64,000 nt of DNA from Gammaproteobacteria bacterium (GCA_011374975.1 DRNU01000225.1:1-64000); one strand, 5' to 3'. Shown: positions 10,461 to 20,433, counted from the first letter of the stretch. Made by a program: numbers and translations. Notes: generated from the sequence alone by a model not told the origin.

Positions 10461-12278
10461 ATGGCTATTGTTCGTTCTGCTGAAGAGCTTGAAGCCTTCC
10501 TGAAATCCGGAGACGGGCCTGGAGGCTCGGTATTTTACGGGATCCGGGTGAGCGGGGCAGAGCTGTCAGGAAGATCACTCAACGAAGTCGTTTTCGATAA
10601 CTGCAATCTCGAAGGCGCGGATTTGCATGAGGCTGCGCTTGGCGCCACGGTGTTTGACCGAACCGCCCTGGGGCGTGCAAACCTGGAGAACGCGGATATG
10701 TCAGGGGCGATTCTAAACAACTGCTCGGGTGACGGTGCTGTCTTTGATCGTGCAAACCTGACAGGCTTAATGCTGCGCCGGGGCACGTTGCCTGTCACCA
10801 GCAGCGCTGAAGTCCTGTATTCCTTCGCTGATTTCAAGGTCGATGACGAGACTGCACAGTCAATGCGGGACTCGGGTGTGCTTGGCTTCGGTAGCGGCAG
10901 TTCCAGCCTGAAGAACGCATCCTTCCGGCAGGCATCCCTGTCGGGTGCCGTTTTCGAAGGCACCGACATGCGTGGTGCGACTCTGGAAGGTGCCTCCTGC
11001 GAGGCTTCGATTTTAAGGGAATGCACGGTTTCGGAATGCAATTTAGGCGCTGCTGTCCTGAACGGTACGGTTTTCGAAGACTGTATTCTGGACGGTTCGG
11101 GTTTTATGCATGCGCAGATGCAGGGAACCGAATTCCGCCGGGTGAAGCTTGACGGCGTCGATTTCAGCGATGCTGTTTTTGACGGCGTACTATTTGATTC
11201 GGTAGACCTGTCGAACCAGAAGACATTGCCGCGGAAACTGGACCGGTGCCGGTTTATACAATGCAATCTCCGTGGCCTGGATCTGTCCGGGTGTTCCCTG
11301 TCCGGCGCATACTTTGAGGATTCTGACCTGCGCGATGTTTCATTGCGGGAATCCGGCCTTGAAGAAGCCGGCTTTTATAACTGCGAGTTGACCGGGATTG
11401 ATTTGAGCGGCATGGATCTGTCGGAATGCGATTTCTCCGGGACGGATCTGCGTGGCGCCGGTTTCAGGGCTTGCCGCCTGGCGGGAACGGATTTTTCCGG
11501 GGCCCGGCTGATGAAGGCGGACTTTTCCGGGGCCTGTATTGACAGCGCCTGCTTTGTGGCAGCGGATATCTCGGGCGCTTCTTTCCAGGATGCGACAATT
11601 ATGGCGTCAGAGATGGACGATGTGGTCACCCGGCAGGCCAACCTGACGCGCACACGCATCGAAGAGACATCCCTGTCAGGTGTGGATTTTACCGGGATGA
11701 TTGTTTACCAGACATGCTTTCGGCTGTGCAACCTGAGCAATAGCAACTTTAAAGGCATGGACCTGGGCGGCTGTGACTTTTCGGATGCCGATATGACTGC
11801 TGCCGATCTCAGTCTGGCCTGCCTGGACAGGGCCAGCCTGTTCCAGGCCACCCTTGCGGGTGCCAACATGCTCGGGAGTTCACTGCGCGGCGCCAACTGC
11901 CATACGGCCAACTTCAGCGGGGCAAACCTGGAGCGGGCCAAACTGCACGGCGCCGATTTGCGTTGTGCCTGTTTTGCAAAGGCAATGGCGAAGGGGGCAT
12001 CCTTCGCTGATACCAGGCTGGAACGGGCGGAATTCAGCGACGCCAATTGCGAAGACGCCGACTTTCGGAATGCCGGGCTGGTCTATGGTGATTTGTCCCG
12101 GGGTATATTCAGCAGAGCCGGTTTTTCCGGTGCAAATCTTGCCCAGGCAAACTGCCACCTGGCTGAGACCGGTCAGGTTGACTGGCAGGGCGCCAACAGG
12201 AAGCTGGTAGAAGGTACCAATAACGATCTGGCACAGGCCGAGAGCTGGGTTCCACCAAGACCCCGGCCCGTTGAATAG
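10461..12278 (+). CDS. Large pentapeptide-repeat protein
   Basis: 605 aa, nearly all A(D/N)(L/F)xG/A repeats; 5 nt after preceding gene. Confidence 0.9.
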   Translation: MAIVRSAEELEAFLKSGDGPGGSVFYGIRVSGAELSGRSLNEVVFDNCNLEGADLHEAALGATVFDRTALGRANLENADMSGAILNNCSGDGAVFDRANLTGLMLRRGTLPVTSSAEVLYSFADFKVDDETAQSMRDSGVLGFGSGSSSLKNASFRQASLSGAVFEGTDMRGATLEGASCEASILRECTVSECNLGAAVLNGTVFEDCILDGSGFMHAQMQGTEFRRVKLDGVDFSDAVFDGVLFDSVDLSNQKTLPRKLDRCRFIQCNLRGLDLSGCSLSGAYFEDSDLRDVSLRESGLEEAGFYNCELTGIDLSGMDLSECDFSGTDLRGAGFRACRLAGTDFSGARLMKADFSGACIDSACFVAADISGASFQDATIMASEMDDVVTRQANLTRTRIEETSLSGVDFTGMIVYQTCFRLCNLSNSNFKGMDLGGCDFSDADMTAADLSLACLDRASLFQATLAGANMLGSSLRGANCHTANFSGANLERAKLHGADLRCACFAKAMAKGASFADTRLERAEFSDANCEDADFRNAGLVYGDLSRGIFSRAGFSGANLAQANCHLAETGQVDWQGANRKLVEGTNNDLAQAESWVPPRPRPVE

Positions 12279-12287
12279 GGAAACACT

Positions 12288-13160
12288 ATGGAAAATATAA
12301 GACCGATTTCACAGAACACATTACCGCGCGATTTTGTCGGTGTCGGCAGCATTACATCGGTTCCGGATGAAGCACCCTATTGCATGCTACAGGTGGTGTT
12401 TCAGTCAAGAAGCCTGGAAGTCCTGGCTACCCGTGCCGACGGGCTCACCGAAAGGCCCGCTGTCGGCGATCGCGTGCTCTGCGCCAGCAGCGCCGACGGG
12501 ACTGTGTACATTACAATGATCCTGGAGAAAGCCGGCCAGACCGGGTCGGACGGTACAACGCTTGAGCTGGACGGGGAAACCCGGGCCAGGGTCGTTTCCA
12601 GGAATGGCGGTCGCATCCTGGCGGTCCACAACAAACGTGGCGAGTTGATCTTTGAATACGACCCGGACAGTGACAGGTCCCGTGTGATTATGGCGTCCGG
12701 GGGGCTGGATGTTGCGGCACCGCAGGGCGATATCCGGTTCAGCGCCGGGGGGCGGATACAGCTCGAAAGCCGTTGCGTCGAAATGCTTGCAGGAGGGACG
12801 GCGGGTACACAGGAATCCAGGCTCAGCCTGGGCCAGTTCCGGACCGAGCTGCATAGCGCGAGCCTCGATATCAAGTCTGCCCGCAGCAGGCTCGAACTGG
12901 ATGAAGTCGACTATGTCGGCAAGCAGCTGTCGAGCCGTGTGTCGAGAGGGAAACTGCACTGGGGCAGGCTCGAAACCCTTGTCGACACCCTGATTCAGAA
13001 AGCCCGGACCAGTTTTACCAGCGTCGAAGAACTCAGCCAGACCCGGGCCGGCCGTATGCGCATGCTGGTCGCCGGTGCTTTCAGGTTGAAGGCGCAGCGG
13101 GCAAAACTGAAGACAGACAAGAATGTCGATATCGATGGAGAGCGGATCAACCTGGGTTGA
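12288..13160 (+). CDS. DUF3540-like protein (spike-associated)
   Basis: 290 aa; position between pentapeptide protein and DUF4150 gene; RGELIFEYDPDSDRSRVIMASGGLDVAAPQGDIRFSAGGRIQLES; C-term NVDIDGERINLG resembles the VgrG C-term. Confidence 0.75.
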   Translation: MENIRPISQNTLPRDFVGVGSITSVPDEAPYCMLQVVFQSRSLEVLATRADGLTERPAVGDRVLCASSADGTVYITMILEKAGQTGSDGTTLELDGETRARVVSRNGGRILAVHNKRGELIFEYDPDSDRSRVIMASGGLDVAAPQGDIRFSAGGRIQLESRCVEMLAGGTAGTQESRLSLGQFRTELHSASLDIKSARSRLELDEVDYVGKQLSSRVSRGKLHWGRLETLVDTLIQKARTSFTSVEELSQTRAGRMRMLVAGAFRLKAQRAKLKTDKNVDIDGERINLG

Positions 13161-13179
13161 TACCGCAAAGGAGAGCTTT

Positions 13180-13596
13180 ATGGTCGCCATATTCCCCGCA
13201 TCCACCACGGCAGGCGGAAACTGTTTCGCCATGCCGGACACATGCCTGACGCCGGCGCCCCCCGCGCCCCCGGTGCCGATCCCCTATCCCAATACCGGGA
13301 TGGTTAACCAGGCGAAAAAAACTGCCACCAAGGTGAAATTCGCCGGCAAGCCGGTGGTGACCAAAAAGTCGGAAATTTCCAGGACCATGGGTGATGAGGC
13401 CGGTGTCAACAAGGGGGTGATGTCCGGTATGAACATGGGCAAGCTGACTTATAAGATGGGTACCAGCAAGGTGAAAATAGAGGGTCAGGATTGTATCCGG
13501 CTTACCTCCATGTGCGGTCATAACGGTACCAGCGCCAATATGCCTGCCGGGGTCCAGGTTGCCCCGAGCCAGACCAAGGTGATCGTCGCGCCATGA
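13180..13596 (+). CDS. DUF4150 / PAAR-like protein, stand-alone (no fused toxin domain)
   Basis: GGNCFAMPDTCLTPAPPAPPVPIPYPNTG and GDEAGVNKGVMSGMNMGKLTYKMGTSKVKIEGQDCIRLTSMCGHNGTSANMPAGVQVAPSQTKVIVAP; RBS aaggag before ATG. Confidence 0.88.
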   Translation: MVAIFPASTTAGGNCFAMPDTCLTPAPPAPPVPIPYPNTGMVNQAKKTATKVKFAGKPVVTKKSEISRTMGDEAGVNKGVMSGMNMGKLTYKMGTSKVKIEGQDCIRLTSMCGHNGTSANMPAGVQVAPSQTKVIVAP

Positions 13597-14201
13597 GTGC
13601 TTCGTCACTTGTCGTGGTGCTGATGGTGTCCGGCTTCGTCGCCTTCGCGCTTGCCGCGGAGTACTACTTCTACATGGATTTTACCGGGCGGGGGTGGAAA
13701 CAGGCCCGCAACGAATTTCCCCCGGTTGCAGCGCGCCTTGGCCTGTCGTTAAAAGAGGCGGCGTACGATTACGAGATAGGAGAAATAAGCGGGGATTACC
13801 GGGGCTATAAAGTCAAAGTCATGCCCGATAAAGGCGCGCGGATCGAGCTTGATATGGACCATTCCGCGAATATCGACCTGGATACGGATGCTGACGGACA
13901 ATCCGGATCAAAAACCGGGTTTCAGACAGTAAACTTTGACGCGCCGGTATTGAATCACTATTTCAAAACGCGGTTTGCTAGGGCTGACGTTGCCGAAAGA
14001 CTGGCGAAATCAGGCGAACTTGCGCGTTTTATCGAACAGTTCAGGAGTCGGTGGGGACGCCAGGTTATGCGGCTGCGGGTGGAGAACGGCTTTATACGTT
14101 GTTCCTTCCCGCATGGCAGACAGCGCTATATCCCGTCACAGCTTATCGAGCCGATTCTAAAAGACCTCGCAGACCTGGCAGATATCCTCAAGTCTCTCTA
14201 G
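13593..14201 (+). CDS. Hypothetical protein with N-terminal TM segment
   Basis: 202 aa; ATGA overlap with DUF4150 gene indicates translational coupling; N-term SLVVVLMVSGFVAFALAAEYYFY. Confidence 0.7.
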   Translation: MSASSLVVVLMVSGFVAFALAAEYYFYMDFTGRGWKQARNEFPPVAARLGLSLKEAAYDYEIGEISGDYRGYKVKVMPDKGARIELDMDHSANIDLDTDADGQSGSKTGFQTVNFDAPVLNHYFKTRFARADVAERLAKSGELARFIEQFRSRWGRQVMRLRVENGFIRCSFPHGRQRYIPSQLIEPILKDLADLADILKSL

Positions 14202-14588
14202 GGCCGCAAAAATATCCCGGTAGTGTGTATGATTGCCTTACGGGCGGACAGCGGGTGCCGGAGAACAAAAACCGGTAAAGCCCCCGGGAAATTTTCCGAT
14301 AACTTAACGGTAAATCCGAGAATAATGTTTAGGCATTTGTTGTAAGTAGCAGAATAATCTGGTAAAAGATACTAATGCAAATTAGACTATGCATCGGCCG
14401 GGTTCAATCTGCGGTCAAAAAATATATATGAAAACAATAAGTAACATAATAACACTGCGCAGCTTGCCCCCGACGTATTTGCATACCGGCAAGCGTGTGT
14501 CGTCGACCTCGATGCATGGGCGCGGCAGTGTTACCAGGCGGGCTCCAGGGTTGGCGATGCCACGAAATCTGTATCCGGGGGGGCGGTA

Positions 14589-14873
14589 ATGGCCCACGCA
14601 AGAGTTGTCGAAGTCGATTATTACCAGCTTGTTGAGAACCTGAAGAAGGCCTCCAACGCCAACGGTCTGATCGAAAAAGCCGACAAGGAAAAATGGAAAG
14701 CCTATATCACTGAAAACAGGATCCAGGACATCAAGCTGGAGGCTTTCGGCAAGGTCAAGTTCATGGCCGGCAAACCCCGGCTTGCGGCGATCGTCACGGG
14801 TGGAAGCTGGGACGGTTGCTACGTGTATTCCAATGAAGATGAAGCTGCCCTGAAGTGGGAGGCAGCGGAATAA
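14589..14873 (+). CDS. Small hypothetical protein
   Basis: 94 aa ORF, MAHARVVEVDYYQLVENLKKASNANGLIEKADKEKWKAYITENRIQD..., plausible globular composition. Confidence 0.55.
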   Translation: MAHARVVEVDYYQLVENLKKASNANGLIEKADKEKWKAYITENRIQDIKLEAFGKVKFMAGKPRLAAIVTGGSWDGCYVYSNEDEAALKWEAAE

Positions 14874-14882
14874 TACCGGCTG

Positions 14883-15776
14883 TCAGGGCAGTTCCAGAAC
14901 GATACTGTCGGGCAGCTTGTTCGGATCAGACCCGATAAGCGAACTGTTGGCCGTATACAGATCTATCCAGCGGCTGGAATCTCCATACATTTTCAGGGCA
15001 ATGCTGCCGAGCGTGTCTCCGGGCTGAACGCGGTATGTTTTGTCCATTCCCTGTGTGGTTGTTTTCCGTGTTTGCGGCATTGCAGGTTGTCTGGCCAGGG
15101 CTGTCTTTTTCTGCAGGCAGCGATTGCTTGCGCTGACCGCATTGGCGTACTCGGTTCCCAGTTCCGCCTGTTTCCAGTCCACGATATTGGTAATCCAGCC
15201 AATTTCGTAACCGCCTTCCATCAGCCCCATGCCGTCCTTGCCGGCATCACCCGCCAGCAGGCACATGTCCATGGTGGTGCCGTCAGTATGGTCGTAAGGG
15301 CCCCACAGGCCGGCTGATACGAAGGGCGTCGGGCCCTGCGTGTAGTCGCGGATACGGATAATTTTCCCGTTTTCCGGGAAGTCGAACTGCAATATCTGCA
15401 ACTCGTTGCCTTCATAGACATGGAACGTGTAACCGCCGCATTCGGCGGGTGCCCTGAAATCGTAAACAGTCAGCATCAGGTTGGCGGGCTTGTTCGGCAG
15501 ATTGAGTGCGCGGTTACTGATGATCGCCGGGCTGCTGGTGCGCTTGATCGTATTAATCAGCGCAATGACGTCGTGTTTGTCGCCATAGGGACCGGAGATA
15601 TACCGCTTGTCGTCCAGTACGATGTAGCGGCGTTTTTCGCCGTCATCATCGAGGCCCAGTTCGACTATTTCGAAGGGGGTCTGTGGCGGCTTGTTGGCGG
15701 GCACGCTGGTGCAGGCACTTGCCAGCAGAAGGGTGCAGAGCGTACCCAGGCGGATGAACTTCCCGGTTGTTGACAC
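14883..15776 (-). CDS. LysM-domain lipoprotein with N-terminal domain of unknown function
   Basis: Lipobox LLLASACTS; C-term YRVQPGDTLGSIALKMYGDSSRWIDLYTANSSLIGSDPNKL (LysM). Confidence 0.82.
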   Translation of the reverse strand: MSTTGKFIRLGTLCTLLLASACTSVPANKPPQTPFEIVELGLDDDGEKRRYIVLDDKRYISGPYGDKHDVIALINTIKRTSSPAIISNRALNLPNKPANLMLTVYDFRAPAECGGYTFHVYEGNELQILQFDFPENGKIIRIRDYTQGPTPFVSAGLWGPYDHTDGTTMDMCLLAGDAGKDGMGLMEGGYEIGWITNIVDWKQAELGTEYANAVSASNRCLQKKTALARQPAMPQTRKTTTQGMDKTYRVQPGDTLGSIALKMYGDSSRWIDLYTANSSLIGSDPNKLPDSIVLELP

Positions 15777-15865
15777 AGTGTCGGTCTCCTTCGACGCGAT
15801 GACGTGAGGCTAGCCTGTTGTTGGTGTGCCGTCAATTGATGCGGTGGAGAAGGGGCTCGGCATAG

Positions 15866-15890
15866 AAAGGCCCGGCACAGCCGGGCCTTT
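15866..15890 (-). terminator. Stem-loop terminator downstream of 15920-16594
   Basis: aaaggcccggc-acag-ccgggccttt palindrome just past the minus-strand stop. Confidence 0.6.
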
Positions 15891-15919
15891 CGGGGCGCTG
15901 TCGCTATAAGACGACAGAC

Positions 15920-16594
15920 TTATTTCTGAACCAGGGTGTTTCCCGTGTTGTCCAGGCTGGCACAGTTTCCTGCCGTGTAAATGCTTGCGGAATAGGCGCG
16001 GCCATACTCGCTGGTCTTGGCCTGCGGTATTTCCGCGACGGTGCCGACCACGAAAGATGCCTTGACCAGGCCAAATCCTTCATCACTGCCATTGCTGATT
16101 ACAACGTGCATGGGCGCCGGGTCGTTGATGACCTGGTCGTAGGGACCCCAGAGCCGCGGTGCGGAATAGGGGCTGCCGCCGGCAAGCAGGTCGAATACGA
16201 CCTTGCCGTTGCTGTGAAAGCCGAGTGCGCTGAAGTTCTTGCCTTCATAATAGCTGAAGGTCTGGCCGCCACAGGCAATCGGGAAAGTCAGGTCATAACG
16301 CTGGATGACCCGGTTTTCGCTCTTGTCGGGTATGTGCAGGCCACGGCTGCTGATCGCGTGCCTGGCGCCGTGATAACGTACCATGCTTGCCACGTTGATG
16401 ATGGCGGCGGTTTCGCCGTAAGGCGTGGAGGTAAAGCGGTAGCCTTCCGAACGTACCGGCAGATAGTGGCTGGCGCCGTAGACCATATCCACGGAGCCTG
16501 TCGCGAGCGCGGTGGCCGGCAGGGCGATACCGGTTGCCAGCAGCAGGCAGACAGAGTTGATGAGTTTGGTAAAATTGCGGCGCATAGTGGTCAC
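15920..16594 (-). CDS. Secreted protein of unknown function, paralogous to N-terminal domain of the LysM lipoprotein
   Basis: Signal peptide; shared ACGGxTFxxYEGxxxxxLxF..GKxx...(S/F)xSAxLWGPYD with neighbour. Confidence 0.72.
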   Translation of the reverse strand: MTTMRRNFTKLINSVCLLLATGIALPATALATGSVDMVYGASHYLPVRSEGYRFTSTPYGETAAIINVASMVRYHGARHAISSRGLHIPDKSENRVIQRYDLTFPIACGGQTFSYYEGKNFSALGFHSNGKVVFDLLAGGSPYSAPRLWGPYDQVINDPAPMHVVISNGSDEGFGLVKASFVVGTVAEIPQAKTSEYGRAYSASIYTAGNCASLDNTGNTLVQK

Positions 16595-16904
16595 CTCGTG
16601 CTTTGCAATTGTGTAGCCAGTCCGGGGATGTTGATGCCGGATTGTGCTGTTAGCTGGCTCCTGCCAGGGGATATCCTTTCTATAACCCCTGTAGCGGCGA
16701 CGGGAGCGGGAAGATAAGCCGCCCGATGTGCCGGCCGGCTGCCCGGGAGGGTGCCATCCAGTTAAGGTGTGCAGGAAGGAATGCGTGTTAATTGATTGTT
16801 TCTATGGGTGAGCCAGCTTGTTTCTGGCAAAATTCCGGGCCAAAGGCCCGTCTGGAGAGTGTGTGAAACCGTTCACACTTCCGGCAAGTAGCCGGGAACA
16901 CTAG

Positions 16905-17684
16905 ATGCGTATTGCCTGTGGCGTTGAATATGACGGCAGCGGTTTTCATGGCTGGCAGCGTCAGCCGCACGCGCGTTCGGTCCAGGAGGATATCGAAACT
17001 GCCCTGTCGAAAGTGGCCGACCACCCGCTACAGGTGGTCTGTGCCGGGCGCACGGATGCCGGTGTCCACGCCACCTGGCAGATCATCCACTTCGATACCC
17101 GCTCCGAGCGCAGCGAACGTTCCTGGATGCTGGGCGCCAATGCCAACCTGCCGGCTGATGTGCGCCTGTTGTGGGCGCGCGCTGTGGATGACGATTTCCA
17201 CGCTCGTTTCTCGGCGCAGGCACGCAGTTATCGCTATGTCATTTTTAACCGCGAGGTGCGCAGTGCGCGACTGAGGCACCAGGTAACATGGCAACATCAA
17301 TCGCTGGACAGCGAACGTATGCAGGAAGGTGCCCGGCACCTGCTGGGCGAGCACGACTTTTCCTCGTTCCGCGCCCTGGCCTGTCAGGCGCACAGCCCGG
17401 TACGCACCATCCGGCGCCTGGCATTGGCGCGGCACGGTGATTACCTGTACCTGGACGTGGAAGCCAATGCTTTCCTGCACCACATGGTGCGCAACATCGC
17501 CGGTGTGCTGATGGCGGTGGGGCGTGGCGAGCAGGCCCCGGACTGGGTGCGCGAGATCCTGGAGCGGCGCGATCGCCGGCAGGGCGGGGTGACCGCCCCG
17601 GCCACCGGCCTGTACCTGGTGGGCGTGCAGTACCCGGCGCAGTACGGGATTGCAGCACAGGGCGCAGTACCGGCGTTTGGCTAG
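16905..17684 (+). CDS. truA: tRNA pseudouridine(38-40) synthase TruA
   Basis: GVEYDGSGFHGWQRQ..VCAGRTDAGVHATWQIIHFDT; upstream of trpF. Confidence 0.97.
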   Translation: MRIACGVEYDGSGFHGWQRQPHARSVQEDIETALSKVADHPLQVVCAGRTDAGVHATWQIIHFDTRSERSERSWMLGANANLPADVRLLWARAVDDDFHARFSAQARSYRYVIFNREVRSARLRHQVTWQHQSLDSERMQEGARHLLGEHDFSSFRALACQAHSPVRTIRRLALARHGDYLYLDVEANAFLHHMVRNIAGVLMAVGRGEQAPDWVREILERRDRRQGGVTAPATGLYLVGVQYPAQYGIAAQGAVPAFG

Positions 17685-17758
17685 AACGTCGCCAAAATTC
17701 CCGAAACAGGCCGCTTTCTGCTAACATGCACGTTTTACTTTGCCTGCCTTGTGGATCG

Positions 17759-18397
17759 ATGCGAACCCGCGTGAAAATCTGTGGAATCACCCGTCCCGAA
17801 GACGGCCACGCGGCGGCGCAGGCGGGCGCGGATGCCATTGGCCTGGTGTTCTATGCCAAAAGCCCGCGCTACGTGGAGCTGTCGCAGGCACAGGCGATAT
17901 GCCGGGCGTTGCCGCCCTTTACCAGTGTCGTGGCGCTGTTCGTCGATGCGCCGCGTGAACAGGTCGAGCAGGTGCTGCGTGCCGTGCCGGTGGATATCCT
18001 GCAATTCCACGGCAATGAAACTGCGGAGCAATGCACGGGTTTCACACGCCCCTATATCAAGGCCGTCGCTATGCAGCAGGGCAGTGACCCGCTGCCGGTC
18101 ATGGCGGCGCATCCTGCGGCCAGCGGTTTTTTGCTGGATGCCTGGCAGCCGGATACACACGGCGGCGGCGGTGTGGCCTTCGACTGGGCGCAGATGCCGC
18201 GCAGCGCTGACCGGCCGCTGATCCTGGCCGGAGGTCTGACACCGGACAATGTCAGTGCCGCCATTGCGCAGACGCGGCCTTTTGCGGTGGATGTCAGCAG
18301 TGGTGTCGAGCAGGAAAAGGGCATCAAGTCCGCGGACAGAATTGAAGCATTTATACGAGGTGTAGAACGTGGTGACGCAGGTCAAATCAACGGCTGA
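17759..18397 (+). CDS. trpF: Phosphoribosylanthranilate isomerase
   Basis: [31 protein letters not shown]...[18 protein letters not shown]. Confidence 0.97.
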   Translation: MRTRVKICGITRPEDGHAAAQAGADAIGLVFYAKSPRYVELSQAQAICRALPPFTSVVALFVDAPREQVEQVLRAVPVDILQFHGNETAEQCTGFTRPYIKAVAMQQGSDPLPVMAAHPAASGFLLDAWQPDTHGGGGVAFDWAQMPRSADRPLILAGGLTPDNVSAAIAQTRPFAVDVSSGVEQEKGIKSADRIEAFIRGVERGDAGQING

Positions 18398-19601
18398 TTC
18401 GGTTCCCCTGACCGAGTTGCCGGACGCCAACGGGCACTTTGGCCCCTACGGCGGGCGCTTTGTCGCAGAGACATTGATGGGGCCGCTGGAAGAGTTGCGC
18501 GCGGCCTATGAAAAGTTTTGCCAGGACCCGGATTTCCAGGCCGAGCTGGACAGCGACCTGGCGCACTTCGTGGGCCGCCCGTCGCCGCTGTACCACGCCG
18601 AGCGCTGGAGCCGGGAGCTGGGTGGCGCACAGATTTACCTGAAGCGTGAAGACCTCAATCATACCGGTGCGCACAAGGTCAACAACACCGTGGGTCAGGC
18701 GCTGCTCGCCAGGCGCATGGGCAAAAAACGCATTATCGCGGAAACCGGCGCCGGCCAGCACGGTGTGGCAACGGCCACCGTGGCGGCGCGCTTCGGCATG
18801 CAATGCGTGGTGTACATGGGCGCCGAGGATATCCAGCGCCAGGCTATCAACGTCTACCGCATGCGCCTGTTGGGCGCCGAGGTGGTGTCGGTCGAGTCCG
18901 GTTCGAAGACGCTGAAAGACGCGCTCAACGAAGCCATGCGCGACTGGGTGACCAATATCGACGATACCTTCTACATCATCGGTACCGTGGCCGGTCCGCA
19001 TCCCTACCCGGCCATGGTGCGCGATTTCCAGACCATCATCGGGCGCGAGGCGCGTGCGCAGATATTGGAACAGGCCGGGCGCCTGCCGGACGGTCTGATT
19101 GCCTGTGTCGGCGGCGGTTCGAACGCGATCGGGCTGTTCTATCCTTTCCTCGAAGATACGGATGTCGCCATGTACGGTGTCGAGGGCGGAGGCGACGGTG
19201 TCGACAGCGGCCGGCACGCCGCACCCCTGTGCGCCGGGCGTCCCGGTGTGCTGCACGGCAACCGCACCTACCTGATGGAAGACGCGGACGGCCAGATTAT
19301 TGAAACCCACTCAGTGTCCGCCGGGCTCGACTACCCGGGCGTCGGCCCCGAGCATGCATGGCTCAAGGACAGCGGCCGGGCGCAGTATGTCGCCGCCACC
19401 GATGAACAGGCACTGCAGGCCTTCCATGAACTGACCCGCGTCGAGGGCATTATTCCTGCGCTGGAATCCAGCCATGCGCTGGCCTACGCCGGGCAACTGG
19501 CGCCGACCCTGGACAGTGACAAACTGCTGATCGTCAACCTGTCCGGGCGTGGCGACAAGGACATCCACACGGTGGCCGGGCTGGAAGGAATCAAGGTATG
19601 A
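18369..19601 (+). CDS. trpB: Tryptophan synthase beta chain
   Basis: [57 protein letters not shown] start overlapping trpF. Confidence 0.98.
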   Translation: MVTQVKSTADSVPLTELPDANGHFGPYGGRFVAETLMGPLEELRAAYEKFCQDPDFQAELDSDLAHFVGRPSPLYHAERWSRELGGAQIYLKREDLNHTGAHKVNNTVGQALLARRMGKKRIIAETGAGQHGVATATVAARFGMQCVVYMGAEDIQRQAINVYRMRLLGAEVVSVESGSKTLKDALNEAMRDWVTNIDDTFYIIGTVAGPHPYPAMVRDFQTIIGREARAQILEQAGRLPDGLIACVGGGSNAIGLFYPFLEDTDVAMYGVEGGGDGVDSGRHAAPLCAGRPGVLHGNRTYLMEDADGQIIETHSVSAGLDYPGVGPEHAWLKDSGRAQYVAATDEQALQAFHELTRVEGIIPALESSHALAYAGQLAPTLDSDKLLIVNLSGRGDKDIHTVAGLEGIKV

Positions 19602-20404
19602 GCCGTATCGCAACCCGTTTCGAGGCGCTGCGCGCAGCCGGCCGCAAGGCACTGATCCCCTATATCACCGCCGGTGACCCGCAACCCGCGGTCACAGTGC
19701 CGCTGATGCACGCGCTGGTGGAAGCCGGTGCCGACATCCTGGAGCTGGGTGTGCCGTTCTCCGACCCGATGGCCGACGGCCCGGTGATCCAGGCCGCCTG
19801 CGAGCGCGCGCTGAAACACCATGTCAGCCTGCACCAGGTGCTGGACATGGTGCGCAGCTTCCGTGAGCGCGACGCGGAAACCCCCGTGGTGCTGATGGGC
19901 TATCTCAACCCGGTCGAGGTCATGGGCTACCAGGCCTTCTCCGAGGCGGCGCAGGCCGCCGGTGTCGACGGTGTCCTCACCGTGGACCTGCCGCCGGAAG
20001 AGGCGCACGAACTGGTCGCCTGCATGAAGGCGCAGCAGCTGGACCCGATTTTCCTGGCGGCGCCCAACAGCGATGCGACGCGTATTCGCCTGATGACGGA
20101 AAACGGCGGCGGTTTCCTTTATTATGTCTCCTTCAAGGGCGTGACCGGCGCCAATCGCCTGGACGTGCAGGCGGTGCAGGACAAGTTGAATGAGATACGC
20201 GCCAACACCGACCTGCCGGTCGGCGTCGGTTTCGGCATCAGCGATGCGGAAACGGCAGCGCAGATCGCCGCCTTTGCCGATGCCGTGGTGGTGGGCAGCG
20301 TGCTGGTCAAACGGGTTGCCGCGCTGGCCGGTCAGCCGGACCAGATACCGCTGCAGGCGCCGCAGGTTATTGCCGAGATGCGGGCGGCGATGGACGCTGT
20401 CTGA
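19598..20404 (+). CDS. trpA: Tryptophan synthase alpha chain
   Basis: [33 protein letters not shown] overlap with trpB. Confidence 0.98.
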   Translation: MSRIATRFEALRAAGRKALIPYITAGDPQPAVTVPLMHALVEAGADILELGVPFSDPMADGPVIQAACERALKHHVSLHQVLDMVRSFRERDAETPVVLMGYLNPVEVMGYQAFSEAAQAAGVDGVLTVDLPPEEAHELVACMKAQQLDPIFLAAPNSDATRIRLMTENGGGFLYYVSFKGVTGANRLDVQAVQDKLNEIRANTDLPVGVGFGISDAETAAQIAAFADAVVVGSVLVKRVAALAGQPDQIPLQAPQVIAEMRAAMDAV

Positions 20405-20433
20405 GTGGCGGGCGTTAACACAGGAACAGGAAC

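Noticed and set aside
9600-12200. Repetitive pattern initially resembling a direct-repeat array/CRISPR
   Set aside because: Periodicity is 15 nt coding pentapeptide repeats, not spaced identical repeats.
14389-14589. 66-aa plus-strand ORF in the AT-rich gap
   Set aside because: No RBS, low-complexity composition, conflicts with the start of the 94-aa ORF; no support as CDS.
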